A DNA stretch of 64,000 nucleotides from Paracyclopina nana (Eukaryota > Arthropoda > Copepoda > Cyclopoida > Cyclopettidae). The notes below the pieces were generated by a model. It was not told the origin of the DNA, did not search any database, and saw nothing but the letters and a program-made list of their open reading frames with translations. The translations under genes and the position numbers were made by a program. Shown piece by piece: positions 15,893 through 27,326 of the stretch. The DNA lies in assembly GCA_019096065.1 (NCBI GenBank), contig JAGUCH010000001.1:13392001-13456000 (forward strand), read 5' to 3'. Within the stretch, counting starts at the first letter, position 1. Each line of letters begins with the position of its first letter.

Positions 15893-16702
15893 ATAACTTT
15901 TATGTCAAAGGCTCTCGATAGAATTTGTGGGAGGTTTCTTTTTCGGAAAAACTCGAAGTTTTATAAATATAGATGACAAGCGTCATAAATTAGTCCATCG
16001 ATCTACGTGAGCAGCTCTCTCCTTCCATTCCATTAGGGAACGAGCTGCACGCTTTATTTTTATCAATGTCTAGGATGCGCTACGCGGACATGGATCAAAT
16101 CATTTTGGTTGATATTGTTTTAGAACAAATCGAGCTGATTCATTTGGCTGAACCATGGTCAAGCATTCTGTTGATCATCGTTTTGCTAGCCATTTTTGGA
16201 ACGCTGATCATCAAATCCAGTTTCACCAAATACATCCTGCTTCATGCCCCCAAAGAGAGACCAATCAATTATATGATCCTCAAGGACCAGGTAAAGGCGA
16301 AACCCATTCTTACAAAAAAAGTATCAGCACATTCTTGCCCACATAATTAGAAAGATGTAAATGCATTTGCGCAACATTCATCCACAACAAATAACAAATA
16401 ACTAAATATCGAGGCACCGGACATAAGTTATTAAACTAGAAGCTAAAAATCTTGCAATTGCATTGAGGTATCGAGCTACTGCTAATTTTAAATTTGTCTT
16501 AAAAAATTACATCGCCTCTTTTCAATTTTCGCATTCGTTACGACCCGAATGAAGAGTCACAGATTTCACAATTATGGAAAAATAGTTGCGTAATCCTGTA
16601 TGTAGCTGTAACAAAATAGTTGCTTTTAAATAATAGCTGTAATATAAAGATAGTATAGCGCAAATTGAGACGTTTGAGACGTTTGAGTCTAGCAAATCTT
16701 AA

Positions 16703-16851
16703 GGGCGTTCTCATATTGGACTTTAGCTTACCAAAACCTGATTTTGGTTAACCAAAAACTGGTTTTAGTAAAGCGCTATGTAGTGGCTACCTACCGAAAA
16801 CAGGTTTTAAAATCAAGTTTTGGTAAGCTAAAGTCCAATATGAGAACGCCC
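16703..16851. mobile_element. 149-bp near-palindromic MITE, copy 1
   Basis: It begins GGGCGTTCTCATATTGGAC and ends with the complement; the arms run for roughly 60 bp with mismatches. A second copy lies at 51487-51644 in the opposite orientation, as the asymmetric centre (CTACCTACCGAAAAC against its complement) shows. This copy sits in the first intron of the broken 7TM gene and is flanked by AA and TT rather than TA, so its target duplication is decayed. Confidence 0.85.
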
Positions 16852-16945
16852 TTTAGTTCTGCCATAAGGTGAATTGGCCAGTTCACAGGAAGCCAAAAAA
16901 TCACTGATTAGTGAGACTATAGACCTTTTGAGATGCAAGTTTATT

Positions 16946-17075
16946 TTCATAACAGTTTTTTATTTCGAGCTGGGGCACGAAAAGTAGGGTCATTTAATAG
17001 CTGAGCGAGGATTTTAAAATGGGAAAACTCGAGTACAGCTTTACTAGCGAGGGCTGTAATTGTACGAGACATGGA
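16946..17075 (+). repeat. partial copy of the composite repeat found at 48-49 kb
   Basis: A stretch starting TTATTTCGAGCTGGGGCACG and continuing through GGGTCATTTAATAGCTGAGC to GGGCTGTAATTGTACGAG closely matches the left arm and loop at 48690-48810. Only the left half of the foldback is present. It lies in the first intron of the broken 7TM gene. Confidence 0.8.
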
Positions 17076-18312
17076 GTACCATTGTTACTTTGCAAAAAAG
17101 GTTCGATTGGAGTTTCTTCATTTGGCTCAGCTGAAATAATGCAAGCTGTTTAGCAAGCTCCATTATCAGGTGAGCCCACAGTTCATAGTACATTCAAGCT
17201 GTGTAGCTAGAAGGCCATTGATATATTTTTGTCTGTAACAGTTGATAATTTGCTGCAGCTGAAAACCAAATCCCAGATCTTGTCAGCCTGAAAAAAGGGA
17301 ATTAGTGAGGGAATATCAAACAAATTATGGCTGTTATCTTTTCAGCTGAATAATGCAGAGAAATAGATTCATGATAAGTAAGAGATTGGCTCAATTGAAG
17401 TTAATTGTAGCTCTTTTTTCTTGTGCAGGTCCTTATTATGATCAGCTATGGATTCTTCACTATAATGATGGCTATTTCAATCGCTTTCAAGAAGAGCTTG
17501 CAAAGCATGTTCGGCGATAGCTTTTGCCAAGCGTTTTCGGTCATCTTCATAGGATCCCATGGTTTTTACACTTTTGGGGGTCTTTTCATGGCTTTCTTCA
17601 GGCTGATAATAATGAAATGGAGAGACCGGCGGTGGGCATCAAAAATTGGCCTATACAGGCTGATGTGCTTGTCTTGGATGATCGAGGGGCTCCTTTTTGC
17701 CCTACTTCAAATCCAAGGTTGGCCAAGCCATGTCGCTTTGCATGGACCAAAGCTACGCCATGATCAAAACTATCGCATTATATGAGAGTGGAGATGATAT
17801 TGAATAGAAAAGTACATGTCTGGTAGCGCTGTTCGGCGCTATCAGCTGCTGTTGTCAAATTGTTGAATAAACCACTTGCTATTTTATCCTTGAACTGTGC
17901 AGTTGTCACTTTTTGAGGCCCAAAGGCCTCCATTTTGTCCCCAACGAGGGGGGCCGCCATTTTAGGCCTTTGATTCTAGCTAGCTAACTAAGTTTAAGCA
18001 AGTGTCCTTTACTATATCGACTTTATTGAAGCTTTATTGGATTGACATTCGGTTCTCTCGCAAGAGAGCAACTTTTCATCAAGGTTTGACATCTGGATCA
18101 GGCTCCTGCTTGAACAGATATGACCTATGAATCAGACTACGAAGAAGGCCTGAAGATTCAGATGATTGTCATCGGAATAATGCAGGGAGCCACAATGTTG
18201 GAGTTGGGGGTGTACAGCACCATATTTTGGGATTTGTACAAGAGCAACAAGACCGTCACAGGGCTGGTTCAGCCTCAAGCCATCCAAAACAGAAACCATG
18301 GCAACATCATTA

Positions 18313-20298
18313 CCCCACTAGAAAAGTCCGTCATAACTATGGTATAAAACCCTCATAAAAATCACTTTTACTCTAATTGCACTTTTTTTTGGTTTTATGG
18401 CTTCTCTGATATGTGGTAAGTGGAGATGTGATGAAAAAATTATCTTAAGATTAGAAAAAAAAATTGAAATTGACCTTTTTCTCTTTTTTTCTGTCCCTTA
18501 TGGACTCTTATAAATCCCTCTTTGTGCCTTAAGTTGGAAATTTGAAATCTCAAATTTTTAGATTTCAAGGATATTACTCATGTCATTAGTGATTATACCT
18601 TCAAACAGTTTGTGTTCACTGCTAGTAGAGAGAAATTATGTTTTCCTTAATTAATTTCCAAAATGACATCTGCATCATAAAACCCCCATGCCAAATTAGA
18701 GTTTTATAGCTGACATGTCCATCATAAAACAGTCATAAAAACTAAATGTGCTCAAATCAAGGAAAACATAACTTAACATGATTCTCCTTTATCTGATTAT
18801 TCAAGATAGGAAAAAATAAATATCATATGATAAGCAAAAATTTTGAGAAAAATCAGATTTAATGAAATTTATTGTCCCTTATAAATCTCTGATAGTGTCA
18901 TATAAAAATGAGTGTTGGGGTGACTTTTTGCATTTACCTTAAATCAATGCATTTCACTACTTTTAATGCCTTCATTTAGTTTGGGTAGCCTGCTAGTAGA
19001 GTGAAATTCAACTTTTGTCCAAGAACTACATCAATTTACATTACATATGAATCCTTTATGCCATTATAAGGGATTTATAGCTTACAGTTGTACAATTTTA
19101 AATTTTATAAAAAGGCTTGTGTCATGAGACTTTCATTACATTATGCTAATTATAATTAATATAGTTTCATAAACTGTTTGTAGATGGCGCTGTGACTAGT
19201 TTTTTAAATTTTAGTTTACTGTTTACAAGAAGTAGCTGAAATACATGCAGAAAATTTCAAGAATCATTAATATTATTTGATCTAAACTTATTTTGGATCA
19301 ATAATTACACAACAACACCTTGTAATGCCTTTGCATAATTGATTTTTTACTTAATTTTCAAATGCATTAATTTTGATGAAATATCTGAAATTCATTTTTT
19401 TTCAAATTTTTTCATGATATCTTAGATATTTGATTTTTCAAAGAGTCTTTCTTGATACTCTTCCAGAATAAAAGGATCATGGACAAGTTCAGGATTGAAC
19501 TTATCCAGGATAAACTTTCATAAATTCTGAGGAAGGGCAATCTCTTCTAATTCTCACAGTTTATATGAGGGTTTGATAAGGCTGCACCCTTATAAACCCA
19601 CATAAATATCTCATACTATAAGGGACAATTATGATTGGATGATTTTTTTTAAAACGCTGGAAAAAAAGTACTCCTATGAAACACTAATGTCAAGCTAATA
19701 AATTAATGGATTTATATGGGTTTCATAGGAGAGCAGAAAGTCAAGGAAATTTTTAAAAAATATGCAAACAAAAAATAAGAATGAATGCCTTATGCCAATA
19801 CCTATTTATAAGCGATTCATAAGGAAGGTAAGGCTAGGAGCAATTTTTAAAAAATATTATAACTTACACTGCAACATGAAGTGATGAATAACAAAGCACT
19901 TTAGCATTAATTAGTGATAATGGCAACAAATGCTGCCACATGAATGCTTACCAAATGAGTAAAAACACATGATCTAAAAAATCTTGACTGATAAAAAGTA
20001 GTAAGGATCTCCAGATTCATGAGCCAAACATGACAGCGGAGAAGTTAGTCCAATCCAAGTAGCTAATACTTTAAATGAATTGCATGTACTCAGTGATGAA
20101 TAATATCAAGGCATTTTTCCGATAACTTCAACACTGAAGGAAATATTCACTTCTGAAAATTCAGTGATTTTGGCCCTCCCTTATAAATTTTTGCGAAAAT
20201 GTGACATGAAACTCTTATCTTTAAGAGATTTATACTAGATTTATAAGTATAAAAGCCTTATAAATCGAGTAATTTATAACCTCATTTTTCTAGTGGGG
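18313..20298. mobile_element. 1,986-bp non-coding TIR element inside a 7TM gene
   Basis: The termini are 13-bp inverted repeats, CCCCACTAGAAAA and its complement, with TA directly outside each end (18311-18312, 20299-20300). No frame inside codes for a recognisable transposase. The interior is filled with CTTATAAA-type words in both orientations (for example near 18508, 18879, 19060, 19590, 20190 and 20250). Removing the element together with one TA rejoins the host frame without loss or gain. An alternative reading takes CACTAG as the terminus with a longer TACCC duplication, which would suggest a CACTA-like relative. The symmetric CCCC/GGGG ends favour the TA model. Confidence 0.85.
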
Positions 20299-20494
20299 TA
20301 CCCTATCAGGCCAAGCTTTGTCATTTATCTTCGAATCGGTTCTTTACTTCAGAACTGCTCTTTTGCTGAAAGCTGAGTGGAATATCATGGATGTCTCATG
20401 GGGCCTTGTGTTTGCTTGCATAGATGGCGCCATCATATCAGCGCTACAGCTTTTAACGTCGCCAGAGCTCCGAAGGTTTTTGTTCAGAAACTGA

Positions 20495-22365
20495 TGCGCA
20501 CTTATCTTATGTCTTATGCTAAGAATTGGTAGAATAGAGGCCATCACAATTTGGTAAAAATTGTAGGATAATAATGAATCAATAAAGAATATCAAGCATG
20601 ATAAATAGGGCTGCTTAGACAACAAAAAGCTATAAAAATCCAAGCTGCTTCTCATTTTTACGATCTTATGTTACAGAACCTACTCAAGCCTTGGTTAAAG
20701 CTAATTATTGGCTACGAATCAGCCAAGATAATGATTAATATTTAAGGACCTACCCAAAATGAGGCATGATTGAAGCATTGTAACCACTCTACCTAGAAAT
20801 AGACTATTTCATGATAATTTGGCTTCAGATATTTAATTGAATCCTTTTAATCCTGCCCTATCAATTAGGTCAGGTTAATAAACCGTTTTAATTTAAAAGA
20901 AATGTCAGGTCTACTATCTAAAAAGCTTTTTACGCTACGTTTTAAAAGAACAAACATTCTTCACTAAATGCTACTAGAAATCTCAGTAAGCAAGAAACCA
21001 TTTTTTTATTTAAAAAAAGATAGCGAGAAGTTTCGAGATGTGTAGCCAATATCATTCCGCTACGGGTAAAATTGTGGATCTTGGATTATTTACAGGTGTC
21101 AAAACCAGATAGGTGCGAAAATTAGCTTCAAATCATTATCGCCATTTTTCAATAATAAATATTTTGACACGAGTGGTGAATAGAATGATTGGATGCGTGT
21201 AATCCTTATTTCACAAAAAGGCTATCTTGACTCATATTTTGATTGGAGTAATTTCATGCGTGAGCATGATAATGATGAAACGCATGAAAGCCTGGAGGGG
21301 TCATATCATGGGTGTCAAGCTCTGAATTGTGATTAACTGACACAAAGTGAGAGTACAACATTATAAGGAAAAATATAAGCTGTTGCGATTATCAGTTTGT
21401 TACTTTAACGCAATCTTCAGTTTCTTGGCTAGGTTGACATGTGTGTGGGATGCCTTTTTTTGCATTGCATTTTAGTGACCGAATTTGGCTCACTAAACTT
21501 TCTCCTTTTGTTTACCCAGCGTCAAAGGTAAGAAGAATCAGATAAAGAGCATGAATGCATGATTTGTCTACGCAATTTTGCCTCAAAAGATAATGTGGCG
21601 CAGAGAATTCGATCGCACCAAAATCTAGCAGAAAATGTGATAATTTGACGGGATGAGTGGCTGCCCAACTTTTACTCTTGGACGATGCAGGAATTTTGAA
21701 GATGCCAAGAAATAGGTAGGTATAATTCTACCACTACTAGCCAATGTCATTGGGCTCACGGCTCGGAATTTCCAATTTATCTCGAAAATGAGGATACTAT
21801 GACTTGCCTTATTTGTATTCTGAGCGCTTTTAGCTTCATTTTTGAAAAACAGGAAGACCTGCAGTCAGCAAGAAATTACTGCTTTGCCTGCAGGCCATTT
21901 GGTGTGTAGAGGTAGCTTATAATTGAGAAGAAATCAGATCTGAGCTATCTGCTGCGGTTGAATGCATTAAACTTACAATGCTTGAGAGCAATGTATAATA
22001 TTTTTAGCTTTGTTTTACCTGGAAATGTCTGTATATAGCAAGCACTTATCAAATAGAGTTAGATCATGAGCAATTCAATTACAGCAATTTCAAAGCCAGA
22101 TGATTGTAAGCGCATGAGTTGCTATTCCAAGCGGCGCTTGAAAGTAATCAATACACATCATGCTAATTTCACTTAATGGGAATTATAATCCGAAAATTGT
22201 ATGTATATCAACTAGTACTTGCGAACAAGTGTAAAAAAAACCTGCCAATCTCACTTTCTTATCAATGGTGTGCGAAATAACCATGATTTCTTATCGCAGA
22301 ATTTTGCATCCATGATCTTTAGTATTCATTCGGCATTCCGAGTTGAAAGATCCCCAATCATAATC
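20495..22365. other. intergenic, nothing recognised
   Basis: AT-rich sequence without supported genes. Downstream flank of the broken receptor and upstream flank of the small secreted-protein gene. Confidence 0.45.
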
Positions 22366-22848
22366 ATGAAGTTGAGGACTTTTACAATTGTTGTACTTGT
22401 TATGGCCGTGCTTCAATATGCAAGGTGCGATGCTACTACAAATAATCAAACCAGCATCACGGATGCAAAAAAAGAGGAACTTATCAGAGGACTGGAGAGA
22501 ATCAAGCTTCTGGTCAAGAAGTTACGGGAGAAAAAGGAAGCATTTGGAGCAGATGTCAAGGCAGCGGAAGCTACAAAGGAAGTTGAGCCTGTTGCTGAGC
22601 CAACAAATAAGGAAAAAAGAAAAGGGAGGACAAATCAGAGGAGGATGAAAAAGCGAAAGCTCAAATGGAAGAAGGCTTTTCGCAAATTCTGGAGGTGGAT
22701 GAAGAAATCGCAAAGGCGTAGGAGAAAGCAAAACAAGCAAAGGAGAAGAAAAGGCATGCGAAAAAGGCCGGTTATCCCACGTGATAGGGAGAAAAACAGG
22801 AAATTTTTCCTCGATCTTTTCGACCGTCAATTAAAGAGAGATGTCTGA
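22366..22848 (+). CDS. secreted, extremely basic protein of unknown function
   Basis: A single-exon frame of 160 residues from ATG 22366. Residues 1-24 form a clear signal peptide: Met-Lys start, hydrophobic FTIVVLVMAVLQ core, then a likely cut after ARC or CDA. An earlier in-frame ATG at 22219 would bury this signal, so the later start is chosen. The mature part opens with a short acidic/polar stretch and a helical Lys/Glu segment (residues about 40-85). From about residue 88 to 145 most residues are Lys or Arg, with runs such as RRRRK and several Trp (RKFWRWMKK). The tail contains two more dibasic sites. AATAAA is at 22872. I recognise no family. A nucleic-acid- or polyanion-binding, antimicrobial-like or proprotein-type role is speculation from composition only. 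Confidence 0.68.
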   Translation: MKLRTFTIVVLVMAVLQYARCDATTNNQTSITDAKKEELIRGLERIKLLVKKLREKKEAFGADVKAAEATKEVEPVAEPTNKEKRKGRTNQRRMKKRKLKWKKAFRKFWRWMKKSQRRRRKQNKQRRRKGMRKRPVIPRDREKNRKFFLDLFDRQLKRDV

Positions 22849-22871
22849 TCTATGCTAGCTTGCCATGAAAT

Positions 22872-22877
22872 AATAAA
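22872..22877 (+). terminator. poly(A) signal AATAAA of the basic secreted-protein gene
   Basis: The hexamer lies 23 bp after the stop codon, which supports the frame at 22366 being a real transcription unit. Confidence 0.55.
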
Positions 22878-25003
22878 AACTGACGAATCTAAAGAGCCCT
22901 TATCTTGCTTTTCCTCGTATCATCATTATGAACGTACGTTATACAGCAGTTAATAGGAGAAATTGAATATCGAATGGACGAGCCCTAAGTATTCTTAGTT
23001 TACGAAGTCAGAAAAGTACCAGAGTATTATTTTGATCTCAAAATGAAAAACCACAAAAATTGTGTTGGCACGTAACAAAGTGATTTTTCACGACGACTCG
23101 ACCAGCTAAAGCAGTAAACGGCAAGCACACGAAAAACCGATCAACGGTTTCACACTGCTAATTAATTTTTGTGACTGCACTACAAACAATGATCGCACCA
23201 TCTGGCTTTTTTCAGCTCATATGGGCCTACTTTTATTTTAAGCTTTCAAGAGCTGATAGTCAAATACAAAAATACTGAGGCATTTTTAATCATCCCAATG
23301 CTTTTACTTCATATTTGCTTCCTTCCTTCCATTGCATTGCTTTTGTTGTTTCCTTCCTCTTCACTTGACGCTGATTGATTGGTAAAAGGAGGTAGCTTTT
23401 AAGTATGAGTATGGAACTCACATTGTAGTTGAAGTAGGATTATGTAACGACTATGCAATGAGCCTTACATATTTCTGCCCTCAGTTGGAGGAGAGAAACA
23501 GATAAACACTTTGTTATTAAAATCAAACTCATCATCGAATTTCTCTTTGGTTTGACAATTGATTCTGGCTAAGCAGCTAAAGCTAGATGCAACAACATAT
23601 GTCGGTAATTCTGTCTGCTTCGTCCATCGCCGGACGAGTGACGTGAGAATTTTACAGCTAACTCGGTTTTCCTTGAAGCTGCATCAGCAGCCACCAAAAC
23701 CGTGTTGTTGTTTTCTCACGTACGTAAATACGCGTACCTTGAGTTATTTTTGATCACACGTTCATTAGTGGCCAAGCAATTTGCTTCTAGGAGCTATTTC
23801 ACGTAAAAATGGCATGGTAGAATTTTTTATTTACAAACAATGATATCGCATTTTTCAGCCCCTTGTCCATCAGATGACACAGGTGGGAAATCATCTAAAA
23901 ATTCTCAGAGAATAAAGCTGAGATTCGAATACAAACCAAGGTGATGACAAGGCATCATCAAAAGAAGAGATTTTATTTATGGAGTAGTAGAAGAAGCTGT
24001 TTGATTGCGACTTCCCACAACTTTTTCACTTTGTCCTCATGCTCGTGATCAGCCAAGTGAGGTCATGAACCAGACTCAGTACAAACAAAATGTGCTCAAA
24101 AGAATCGTGAAAGGAAAGTTAAAAATGATCCATGTTGTTGAGAGGTTTCCTGAGCAGAGAAATTGTGAGGTTTTCCACTCCAAATTGAAGCAATATAAAA
24201 CATGCTCTTTGCTACTTGGGAGGCCCTTTAATTGAGACAAAAACCTGAGAAGCTCAAGCAGAGATCTTAATTGAGTCAAGTTTCTCAGCTGGAGTCCTTG
24301 CAATGTTCAAATGCATTCCAGCTAAGTTGAGACTTGAGAATTAGCATCACGTAAAGTATGACAGAGTCTGTCAGTTTGGAAAAATAATTGTAACTGTATG
24401 TATGTAGAGAAATTAGCCTATTTCATATGGACTGTTGTGCTACTACACATTTAATGCATATGCCCTCAATTCAAATTGTTAAATAACTCTAACTTTTGGC
24501 ATATTTGCCAATATGTATCGTCTGCGTCTGTAAATTGGAGCCAGGAATTGCTGGAGCAATTAGAGTCTAACCAACTTCTCATTGAAGCATGGAATTGCTG
24601 CATGGAACAGTTATTCTGGTAATTTTCGTTTTTCCAAACGCTAGATAAATCGACCCTGAGCCTTTTTGACAGAATTCACCTCACAAAAAGCACTCATTCC
24701 ACGCCATTTATGTCGTTCATAGAACACAATTTATAGCTCTTTTTTCCATGTAAATGACAATGGGTGTGGGCTTCAAGCATCGAAAAAGTGAGATGTGCAT
24801 TCTGATAAAGCATAACTCGAATCAATGAGAAAAGTGCATTAATGAACTTAACAATTCCACCGCTGAGTATTCTATGCAAAATGCAGCTCCTTGGTTTGGC
24901 ATAAGCTATTATGCTCGAATGTTTCAAAATGCAATCAACCCGTGTTGAAAATAAGTTTTACAATTTTAGCTTCTATCCAAGTGGAGAGAACACCTGCGCT
25001 ATA
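22878..25003. other. intergenic, nothing recognised
   Basis: No supported gene. CTTCC-type short repeats occur near 23318. Short inverted words (TTGAGAC, CTCAACT) cluster near 24200-24340 without defined ends. Confidence 0.4.
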
Positions 25004-25390
25004 CAGTCTGACCGTTCAAAATTGAACGGTACGGGAATCTAAACTTATTGTCACATATTCAAGAAATACATGACTTTTAAATGATATCGTTGGAAAGATA
25101 GAGCCTTTTTCCATCTTTTTTGTAAAAGTAGAAAAAATAAATTTAAAGAGGAAAAAACCGGGAAAACTCAATTTTCCAAGGCAACCCAGAAAATTGTCAC
25201 GAAAAACTGATGCATCATTTATTTTTTGCTGTCACGCGGAATTCATAATAATGTTTTTCATTTTGTAAGAAATCAAAAAAGATGCCAAAAGGTTTAAGCT
25301 TTCCAACGATACCCATTAAGCCTCAAAATTCATGAATTCATAACACAAACTTTTGCTTCCTGCACCGTCCAATTTTGAACGGTCAGACTG
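25004..25390. mobile_element. 387-bp MITE with 27-bp TIRs, TA-flanked
   Basis: The left terminus (25004-25030) starts CAGTCTGACCGTTC and the right terminus (25364-25390) is its complement with one mismatch in 27 bases. TA flanks both sides (25002-25003, 25391-25392). Each terminal repeat contains its own small palindrome around GTTCAAAATTGAAC. The CAGT start and TA duplication resemble Tc1-type elements. No coding capacity. Confidence 0.88.
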
Positions 25391-25392
25391 TA

Positions 25393-27326
25393 TATTAATT
25401 ATCGCTTCCTCTGAAAATCTACGTAGCATGGGCTACGGTAATGGAGATGTAAGCCAAGAATTATCTAATTAATCAATCTAATCACGCAAACCTACGGCCA
25501 CTTCCAAATGTGCATGAAAAGCTAGAGAATCTCAACCAAAAATGAAGCCCCGGTATCAATTTCGTGGCATATAATGTCTGAGATGATCACAGATTCGAGC
25601 CGCGCAATTACCAATGTGATGATGATAGAAAAACGGCGTCATTTCTGACGACTTTTTGTGCATCACATATGAAATCATTAGGTACGTGCTTTGATGGCTG
25701 AAGCTCAACCAGCCATGGAAGTGGACTCCTCAGGTGGAAAAACCAAGCAACTCGATTTAACAACAATGCATGGAAAGAAACTTCCGAAGCTTCACTTCCC
25801 ATTTTCAGAAGCTTTGCAAAAGGGCACATTTTTGAAGGAAGCAACTAATAACAGTGCGAATCTATGAAGGCTCACTGCGACATAGTACTATAGCAAAAAC
25901 AGGCTCACATAGCAATTTTAAGCGATCCAGACGCAGCAAGATTAATGGCATGAACTCCGCAAGTTTGAACAAAAGTGAAATTTGAGCACTTTTTCGTATT
26001 GCCTTGAAAATGTTAAGGATTGAATTCCTAAGCAGTGCATATCGATCAATTTATTTTGCAATCTTAGCGAGCCGCTAGCTTCGCATTCAAACATTTCTTG
26101 CATACCAAATTCATCGTATCAAATAGAAGAAGAAGAGGATGGTGAATGTTTGGCGTTAAAGTCACTGATTCCACCTGCATGCGCGCACGGAAAACATGGT
26201 TTTCTTAGTAAGGAGCAATTCCAGGGGATTAGGCACACTGTGCATGCTTCGTTGTACATAGAAGGGCCCATCAATGCATGACTTTACAGACAAGTTGCCT
26301 CCTCCTCTTCATGATTTTTATGGCCAACCAAAAATCGAGGGACACAATTTGAACTCCACGAACTTTTCATCTTGACCAAGAATAATGGTTTGTCGAGCTT
26401 GATTTTCTCTCCCGCTCGAGCATTCCCAATGCAGAACGAATTTGCATCCATTCTCGTCTACTTCGGAGATTTGTTTTGGGACAAGACTGAAATACACGTG
26501 CGACCGATGGATGGTACGCAACATTAGTTTGCCTTTAGGCGTTCAATTCTAAAGAAATATTTTTGACGAGATATTTGTGACAGCTCAAAATGCTGTTGTT
26601 AACCATATGTCAGCTATGGTAGCTTCAGCTAGCTGGGAATGATTTCTTACTTTTTCATGCACCGTTACGTTGCTCGGTTAGCATCTTATGAATGTCCATC
26701 AAAAATAGGCTCATGCTAAAAGAAAGAAATATCCAGCATAGCTTAAAGCCAAGTGGATGTGGTAAGCTAGCACATCAGCTTTTGTAGTTGTGCTAACCTT
26801 CATAGTTCTTTTGAACCGGGCACAACTATGGTATTTTGACACCCACAGAGGAAGAAACCTCAAAACCTCTTTTATGTAGTATGCCACCTACAGCAGAGCC
26901 AAAGTGACACATATTAGTCAAGGTGAAGGCAAAAAACCAATCCATTTCCCCTATGCAAAAAGATGGCTGTGACCTTATGGCTGCCAGGTGAAGTGGGGTA
27001 CCAAATTATTGGGACACTGCTGAGCATGGCAGCCAATGTCCTGAGGTGCAAAGGAGTGTTTTTTAGCAGCAGCATGGGAGAAACTGTTTTGGCCCGTTCG
27101 CTCCCCAGAGTGCTGAAGCAAGCTAGAAGTTGCAGGCTCAACTACCTGTACAAATCTCGCCTCGCGTCGGGCCCGCTCCATGTTGGAATGCAGCCACGGG
27201 CGCGCCGCAAAGTGGGACTGTGGCCCAGTTGACGAGTGAGAGCGTAAGCTGGTGAAATTGCCTTCAGTGAACAAGTCCTAAAAGATGCCTTTGAGCAAGT
27301 AAAATAGCCTAAAGAAGGAGACCAAA
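25393..27326. other. intergenic and 5' flank of RIM-BP
   Basis: No supported gene. From about 26970 the sequence becomes richer in GC and is probably promoter or 5' untranslated sequence of the RIM-BP gene. I cannot place a transcription start. Confidence 0.4.

Larger units (their letters stand above)
16066..20494 (+). pseudogene. seven-transmembrane receptor-like gene, broken by a frameshift and a transposon
   Basis: Coding segments are 16066-16290, 17429 to about 17787, 18118-18312 and 20299-20494. The first carries TM1 and the second TM2-TM4 (GSHGFYTFGG, then FRLI). Near 17710-17730 the frame slips by one base: before it the reading ends in LLFALLQIQ, after it SLCMDQSYAMIKTIALYE continues in the next frame, matching the extracellular-loop Cys region (VVLCIADG) of the related gene at 33412. 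A phase-1 donor near 17788 then joins the exon at 18118, holding TM5. At 18313 a 1,986-bp element interrupts the gene. Beyond it the same frame gives TM6, TM7 and a SPELRRFLF helix-8-like tail with a stop at 20494. It is a divergent 7TM protein of unknown ligand. Either lesion alone would destroy the product unless the frameshift is an assembly error or the insertion is polymorphic. Confidence 0.75.

Noticed and set aside
18313..20298. Reading the inserted element as an ordinary intron
   Set aside because: The boundaries are TA-flanked inverted repeats, not GT/AG, and excision of element plus one TA restores the frame precisely; splicing from cryptic sites would not give the same join.
26963..27274. 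Opposing frames upstream of RIM-BP
   Set aside because: No domain or start support; more likely 5' flank or leader of RIM-BP.
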